In this document: piece after piece, positions 6,719-9,852 of the stretch | Position numbering within the stretch: the first letter of the stretch is position 1 | Layout: the number at the start of each line of letters is the position of its first letter | Assembly: GCA_030746295.1 (NCBI GenBank) | Contig: JASLMY010000185.1 | Location: 1 to 9,852, forward strand | Reading direction: 5' to 3' | Length of the DNA stretch: 9,852 bases | From: Alphaproteobacteria bacterium | GTDB taxonomy: Bacteria > Pseudomonadota > Alphaproteobacteria > GCA-2731375 | Notes under the pieces: generated by a model | Databases searched by the model: none | The model's input: the letters and a program-made list of their open reading frames with translations, nothing else | What the model was told of the DNA's origin: nothing | Made by a program: the position numbers and the translations under genes

Positions 6719-7969
6719 ATGTCCGATACCGCGTCCGCGCCCCGGCGTCCGGTCCGTCCCGCCCGTCTCGCCCTCTACCTGCTGGCCCTCTGCTCCCTCC
6801 TCGGGATCGCCGGGCGAGGCCTGCAAGAGACCTATCCGATCTTCCTCTTGCCGCTCGAGGCCGAATTCGGCTGGAGCCGGGCGAAAGCATCGTCGATCTA
6901 CTCGATCTCCTTTCTCGTCGTCGGCTTCGGTGGGCCTCTGGTGGGCTGGCTCTACGACCGCTTCGGCCCCCTGACCGTCTATGTCATCGGTGTCGTCAGC
7001 ATTGCCGTCGCCGGTTTCGGCGCCAGCCAGTCAGCGAGCTACTGGCTGATTCTGCTCTGTCTGGGCCTGGTGTTGGGCTTCGGCTCGGCCTGCGTCGGTG
7101 TGGTGCCGTTCGGCGCATTGCTCAGCCAATGGTTTAGGAAACGGCTGAACTTAGCTCTGGCAGTGGCACAATCCTCTTACGGAACCGGCATCTTGATCAT
7201 GGCGCCAACGGCTCAGTTGCTAATCGATTGGCAGGGATGGCGTAGCGGCTACATGATCTTCGCGGCGCTATTTCTCGCCCTGTTGCCGCTCTTGATGTTG
7301 GTGCCCTGGCGGCTCGCCCGGGCCGGCCATCCCGCCTACCGGCGGCGCGACGACGGCACCGAGCGACACCCTATGGCCGAAGGCCCGACCTTGGCCCGGG
7401 CCCTCGCCACACCGACCTTCTGGAGCATCGTCTGGTCCTTCGTCTTCACCGGCATCGGCATGTATTCGGTCAGCTTGCAGGCGCCAGCCTATCTGGTCTC
7501 GATCGGTTACAGCCCCCAACAGGCGGCAGAAGCCTTCGGCGTCCTTGGGCTGCTGCTGCCGATGGGCGTCATCGGCTTCGGCTGGCTTTCCGATCACATC
7601 GGCCGGCAGCGGGCGATGTTCCTGGCCTACGGCCTGTCGATCGCCGGCATTCTTTGCCTCGTCGGCCTCGCCCGCGGCCCCTCGCTGTTGCTCTTGGCCT
7701 TCTTCGTGATCTGCTTCGGCGGCACCTTCGGCTCGCGCGGCCCGGCCCTGCTGACGATCGCGGCCCTGACCTTTCAGGGCCCGCATCTCGGCAAGATCTA
7801 CGGCATGGTGACAATCGGCATGGGCGGTGGCGGTGCCATCGGCGCCTGGCTCGGTGGCGTCTTGCACGACGTTACCGGCGGCTACGCGGTCGGCCATTGG
7901 GTCGGGATGGCCAGCCTCTGCGTCGCCAGCATGCCCTTCTTCCTGGTCCGCAGTATGGCCCGGACTTGA
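6719..7969 (+). CDS. MFS transporter (monocarboxylate/OFA-like)
   Basis: This 416-residue inner-membrane transporter of the major facilitator superfamily has about 12 hydrophobic helices in two halves, joined by a charged cytoplasmic loop (about 200-228, with RRRDDGTERH). The N-terminal half has the family motif A as GWLYDRFG (76-83) after helix 2. The C-terminal half repeats it as GWLSDHIGRQR (288-298). The stretch FGWSRAKASSIYSISFLVVG resembles monocarboxylate/oxalate-formate antiporter-like members, so a small organic acid is a reasonable guess, but the substrate cannot be read. The N-terminus (PRRPVRPAR) is basic, as expected for a cytoplasmic end. The ATG at 6719 has no ribosome site and may be leaderless. 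Bases about 7130-7225 use more A/T-ending codons than the rest of the gene. Its end converges on the crotonase gene. Confidence 0.9.
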   Translation: MSDTASAPRRPVRPARLALYLLALCSLLGIAGRGLQETYPIFLLPLEAEFGWSRAKASSIYSISFLVVGFGGPLVGWLYDRFGPLTVYVIGVVSIAVAGFGASQSASYWLILLCLGLVLGFGSACVGVVPFGALLSQWFRKRLNLALAVAQSSYGTGILIMAPTAQLLIDWQGWRSGYMIFAALFLALLPLLMLVPWRLARAGHPAYRRRDDGTERHPMAEGPTLARALATPTFWSIVWSFVFTGIGMYSVSLQAPAYLVSIGYSPQQAAEAFGVLGLLLPMGVIGFGWLSDHIGRQRAMFLAYGLSIAGILCLVGLARGPSLLLLAFFVICFGGTFGSRGPALLTIAALTFQGPHLGKIYGMVTIGMGGGGAIGAWLGGVLHDVTGGYAVGHWVGMASLCVASMPFFLVRSMART

Positions 7970-8055
7970 GGCCACCGCCCGGAAGTAGGCGAACTCAAAT
8001 ATGCGGAAATTCAGATAGTCATTTGTGTCTAAAAAAGTTTTTCTTCCAGATGGAC
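7970..8055. other. Convergent spacer with A- and T-tracts
   Basis: These 86 bases separate the converging MFS and crotonase genes. They contain AAAAAAG followed by five Ts (8031-8042), which gives T-rich transcripts on both strands. I do not see a GC-rich stem next to it, so a classical intrinsic terminator is not supported, although termination of both transcripts is expected here. Confidence 0.3.
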
Positions 8056-8814
8056 CTACTTCTTGGAAAAATCTGCCCAGAGCTTAGTCGCCGCTTCGGC
8101 GTCACGGACCAGCAGCGAGACATCCGAATCCATATGCGCGGTGGCGTGCAGCAAGGCGTGCGCGGTGGCATTGATGGCCTGCTTGCTCATGGTCGTGATC
8201 GCCTGCGGCATCTCCGCCGCGGCGCGGGCCAGCTCCAGCGCCTTGTCGACCGCGGTGCCGTCCTCGGCGATCTCTTCGATCAGGCCCCAGTCGAGTGCCT
8301 GCTCAGGCCCCATCTTCTCACACAGGATGACGATACGCTTGGCCCGGGCCGGCCCGACGAGGGCCACAAGGCGCGGGATCGCTTGCCATTGTAGCGTCAG
8401 GCCGATCTTGACCTCGGGCACGTAGAGATAGGCCGTCCGCCCCATCACCCGCCAATCGCAGGCGATGGCGATCGCCACGCCGGCACCGACGGCCAAGCCC
8501 TCGATCGCCGCCACCGTGGTCTGCGGCATCTCCTCCCAGGCCCGGCAGAGATGCCGGCCCAGGTGAAAGCGCTCGCGCTGGGCAATGAAGCCCTGCTCGG
8601 GCCGGCCTTCCTTCAAGTCCGCACCGGCAGAGAAGGCGTTGGCGGCCCCGGTCAGGACCACGGCTCGGGTCTCCTGGTCCTTCTGAAACGCCAAGGCGGC
8701 CTCGGTCAGCTCCTCGGTGAGCTGCCGGTCGAAGGCATTCAGGCGCTCGCCGCGATCGAAACGGACGACGGCGACGGGGCCGCCGCGCTCTACGTTGACG
8801 TAATTGCCGCTCAT
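8056..8814 (-). CDS. Enoyl-CoA hydratase/isomerase (crotonase) family protein
   Basis: This 252-residue soluble enzyme has the crotonase fold, which hydrates, isomerises or otherwise acts on acyl-CoA through an oxyanion hole. The start VRFDRGERLNAFDRQLTEEL and the CoA-binding FSAGADLKEG (61-70) are standard. The second oxyanion segment is GLAVGAGVAIAIACDWRV (106-123). The usual first catalytic Glu (Glu144 of rat crotonase) aligns with Ala114. The second (Glu164) is kept as Glu134 in VPEVKIGL. One-Glu members are often isomerases, hydrolases or lyases rather than true hydratases, so the reaction is uncertain. ATG 8814 has AGGAG about 7 bases upstream. It lies 102 bases downstream of the VOC gene on the same strand and may share its message. 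It could work with the acyl-CoA dehydrogenase, but nothing in the sequence links them directly. Confidence 0.9.
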   Translation of the reverse strand: MSGNYVNVERGGPVAVVRFDRGERLNAFDRQLTEELTEAALAFQKDQETRAVVLTGAANAFSAGADLKEGRPEQGFIAQRERFHLGRHLCRAWEEMPQTTVAAIEGLAVGAGVAIAIACDWRVMGRTAYLYVPEVKIGLTLQWQAIPRLVALVGPARAKRIVILCEKMGPEQALDWGLIEEIAEDGTAVDKALELARAAAEMPQAITTMSKQAINATAHALLHATAHMDSDVSLLVRDAEAATKLWADFSKK

Positions 8815-8916
8815 CTTTCGCTCCTGTCGTTCAATAAGGCACCGCGGCCCGTTCGTCGGCTTCGCAACCGACCGCCATGCGTCAAGTATCGGTGCCCGAG
8901 TGCGCCGGCGGCAAGC

Positions 8917-9312
8917 TCAGTGGCGCGCCATTTCGTCGCGGGCGCGCGGCCAGAGGGGATCCTCGAAGCGCTGTATCTCCAGGAGATAGCCGTCGGGATC
9001 ACGCAGGAAGCAGTGGTAGATATTGAAGTCGCCATGGGCCTGGGGCGCCGTCTCGAAGGCGACGCCGCGGGCCGCCAGCCGACTGTGCCAGCCGTCGACG
9101 TCGTCGGTCACCAAAGTGACGACCACGCCGTCTGGCTGGACGGCGCGCCCCTCGCGCACCTGACAGATGCCCAGGAAACCATCGGCGCTGACCCGATAGA
9201 TCCGGCAGCCGCCTTGGTCGAGGACCACCTCCAGCCCCAACGTCTCCTCGTAGAAGGCGGCGCTGGCCCGAAGGTCATGGCAGTAGAGGAAGGTGACCTG
9301 CTGATCGAACAT
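8917..9312 (-). CDS. VOC / glyoxalase-like protein
   Basis: This 131-residue single-domain protein has the vicinal oxygen chelate fold, formed by paired beta-alpha-beta-beta-beta modules. Module 1 holds CHDLRASAAFYEETLGLEVV (11-30). Module 2 holds DDVDGWHSRLAARGVAFE and the signature HCFLRDPDGYLLEIQRFEDP (100-119), with His100 and Glu112 as possible metal ligands. The first-strand His that often completes the metal site is not seen (QQVTFLYC), so metal binding and the enzyme class (glyoxalase, dioxygenase, epimerase or binding protein) are open. The start at 9312 is preceded by AAGGAAGC and, further away, GGAAGGAG. It leads a minus-strand unit with the crotonase downstream. Its upstream spacer is full of inverted repeats, which suggests regulated transcription. 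Confidence 0.87.
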   Translation of the reverse strand: MFDQQVTFLYCHDLRASAAFYEETLGLEVVLDQGGCRIYRVSADGFLGICQVREGRAVQPDGVVVTLVTDDVDGWHSRLAARGVAFETAPQAHGDFNIYHCFLRDPDGYLLEIQRFEDPLWPRARDEMARH

Positions 9313-9372
9313 GCTTCCTTAACTCCTTCCGCTTACGATCGTCCGGCCTCTGGGGCCCGACGGCAAGAGGCA

Positions 9373-9430
9373 AGATATCGCCCCTCCGTGACGACCGTCA
9401 CTCGATTGGGCCGCGGTGGCGCCGATATCT
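9373..9430. repeat. Inverted repeat AGATATCG / CGATATCT flanking an operator-like palindrome
   Basis: AGATATCG (9373-9380) is matched exactly by CGATATCT (9423-9430), with 42 bases between. It encloses the GTGACG/CGTCAC palindrome at 9388-9401. It lies in the divergent spacer between the VOC gene and the small ORF. The nested symmetry suggests paired binding sites for a regulator, though chance cannot be excluded by eye. Confidence 0.4.
9388..9401. promoter_or_regulatory. Palindromic operator candidate GTGACG-AC-CGTCAC
   Basis: Two perfect 6-base arms flank a 2-base centre, which is the geometry of a dimeric repressor or activator site. It lies 76-89 bases upstream of the VOC start and about 120 bases upstream of the small ORF, so it could serve either promoter. 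No regulator gene is visible in the window to pair with it. Confidence 0.45.
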
Positions 9431-9435
9431 GAAAA

Positions 9436-9488
9436 GACGCCTCGGATTAGCGGGCACGCCGCACGCCACGACGAGGCTCCGAGGCGTC
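9436..9488. repeat. 11-bp perfect inverted repeat upstream of the small ORF
   Basis: GACGCCTCGGA (9436-9446) and TCCGAGGCGTC (9478-9488) are perfect complements around a 31-base loop. On the minus strand the stem is followed by TTTT (9435-9432), which could make it a weak terminator for rightward genes read leftward. On the plus strand it would form a leader hairpin 35 bases before the start at 9524. The long loop makes a protein-binding or structural RNA role as likely as termination. Confidence 0.5.
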
Positions 9489-9523
9489 CAGGGCGGCCGA
9501 GAGGCCATTTGTGGAGCCAGTTC

Positions 9524-9730
9524 ATGCCCTTCACGTATGTCATCGACACCCCGTCGCCGTTCGCCCCGCTACCGGAATGGCGACGCTTTCTAGACGGCCT
9601 GGAGCGGTTGCCGCAGAACGACGACGGCGTCCGCTTCGCGCTGGCGTCCGCGCGCCGCAGGATCGCCGAATTCGATATCCAAGTCTCTGATGCCAAATCC
9701 AAGAAAATTGATCTAAAGAATTGGAATTAA
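9524..9730 (+). CDS. Small hypothetical protein (68 aa)
   Basis: I do not recognise this gene. ATG 9524 has TGGAG about 8 bases upstream and opens with MPFTYVIDTPSPFAPLPEWR, followed by a helical-looking charged core (RRFLDGLERLPQNDDGVRFA) and a lysine-rich tail ending NWN. The frame is open back to 9416, but the extra 36 residues are arginine/proline-rich and cover the inverted repeat, so the shorter start is preferred. There is no signal peptide or membrane segment. The last 15 codons are AT-rich compared with the rest. It could be a small regulatory or toxin/antitoxin-like protein, or only a chance frame; nothing decides between these. Confidence 0.5.
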   Translation: MPFTYVIDTPSPFAPLPEWRRFLDGLERLPQNDDGVRFALASARRRIAEFDIQVSDAKSKKIDLKNWN

Positions 9731-9769
9731 ATCTAAATACCTCTCTCTAACAAGCAAGGACAGGGCAGC

Positions 9770-9798
9770 GCAGCGGCTCAGGTCGCAAGAGCCGCTGC
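9770..9798. terminator. GC-rich hairpin between convergent genes
   Basis: GCAGCGGCTC (9770-9779) and GAGCCGCTGC (9789-9798) form a perfect 10-bp stem with a 9-base loop. It sits 39 bases after the small ORF and 3 bases beyond the stop of the minus-strand gene entering from the right. The position suits a bidirectional terminator, although neither strand has a clear U-tract after the stem, so termination may be weak or need Rho. Confidence 0.55.
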
Positions 9799-9801
9799 AC
9801 C

Positions 9802-9852
9802 CTAGGACACGGTCCCGATCCGCGCCAGACTGGTTGCCTTGCCGTCCTCGTT
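9802..9852 (-). CDS. C-terminal tail of a gene running off the right edge (partial)
   Basis: On the minus strand the frame from the window edge reads NEDGKATSLARIGTVS and stops at TAG (9804-9802), immediately before the strong hairpin at 9798-9770. A stop followed at once by a GC stem is the expected end of a gene. Sixteen residues are too few to name the family. Confidence 0.5.
   Translation of the reverse strand, partial: NEDGKATSLARIGTVS

Noticed and set aside
6072..6890. Minus-strand open frame spanning the PAS gene and the start of the MFS gene
   Set aside because: The translation is Arg/Gly/Ala-rich low-complexity, and the plus strand has family-like proteins here.
8855..8872. GTCGG/CCGAC dyad between the VOC and crotonase genes
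   Set aside because: The arms are only 5 bases with an 8-base loop, which is common at this GC content, and there is no supporting context.
1..9852. CRISPR array, tRNA, rRNA, transposase or phage genes
   Set aside because: I looked for regularly spaced repeats, cloverleaf-like segments and mobile-element proteins on both strands and saw none.

Overview
The window is GC-rich and uses codons strongly biased to G or C at the third position. It carries Shine-Dalgarno-led genes typical of a free-living proteobacterium. A small PAS protein of the PF07310 (PAS_5) type, common in Rhodospirillales-like Alphaproteobacteria, together with a DadA-type dehydrogenase, acyl-CoA dehydrogenase and crotonase, points to a metabolically versatile alphaproteobacterium. 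This assignment rests on recalled family distribution, not on a search. I see no rRNA, tRNA, CRISPR array, insertion sequence or phage module.

Layout, left to right. (1) A plus-strand pair: a dienelactone hydrolase-family gene (107-801), with an apparent one-base frameshift near 190, then a four-domain rhodanese-like protein (829-2433). A short open stretch ending at 76 may be the tail of an upstream gene in the same operon. (2) A minus-strand pair read from 4504 down to 2442: a DadA-like D-amino-acid dehydrogenase, then an Asp/Glu-racemase/maleate-isomerase-superfamily protein. It converges on the rhodanese gene with only 8 bases between the stops. (3) Divergent from dadA across about 200 bases, a plus-strand acyl-CoA dehydrogenase (4702-5841). 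(4) A 251-base AT-richer gap, then a PAS_5 protein (6093-6635) and an MFS transporter (6719-7969), both plus strand. (5) A minus-strand pair: a VOC/glyoxalase-like protein (9312-8917), then an enoyl-CoA hydratase/isomerase (8814-8056). (6) A 211-base divergent spacer rich in inverted repeats, a 68-codon unknown ORF (9524-9730), a strong GC hairpin (9770-9798) and the tail of a minus-strand gene running off the right edge.

The genes are mostly catabolic: amino-acid oxidation, acyl-CoA oxidation and hydration, ester or lactone hydrolysis, and organic-acid transport. They look like several small independent transcription units rather than one pathway. I do not find a clear undescribed multi-gene system. 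The items most worth a second look are the four-rhodanese protein with only two catalytic cysteines, the racemase-like/DadA pair, the nested dyads at 9373-9488, the frameshift in the hydrolase gene, and the unusual catalytic-residue pattern of the acyl-CoA dehydrogenase.
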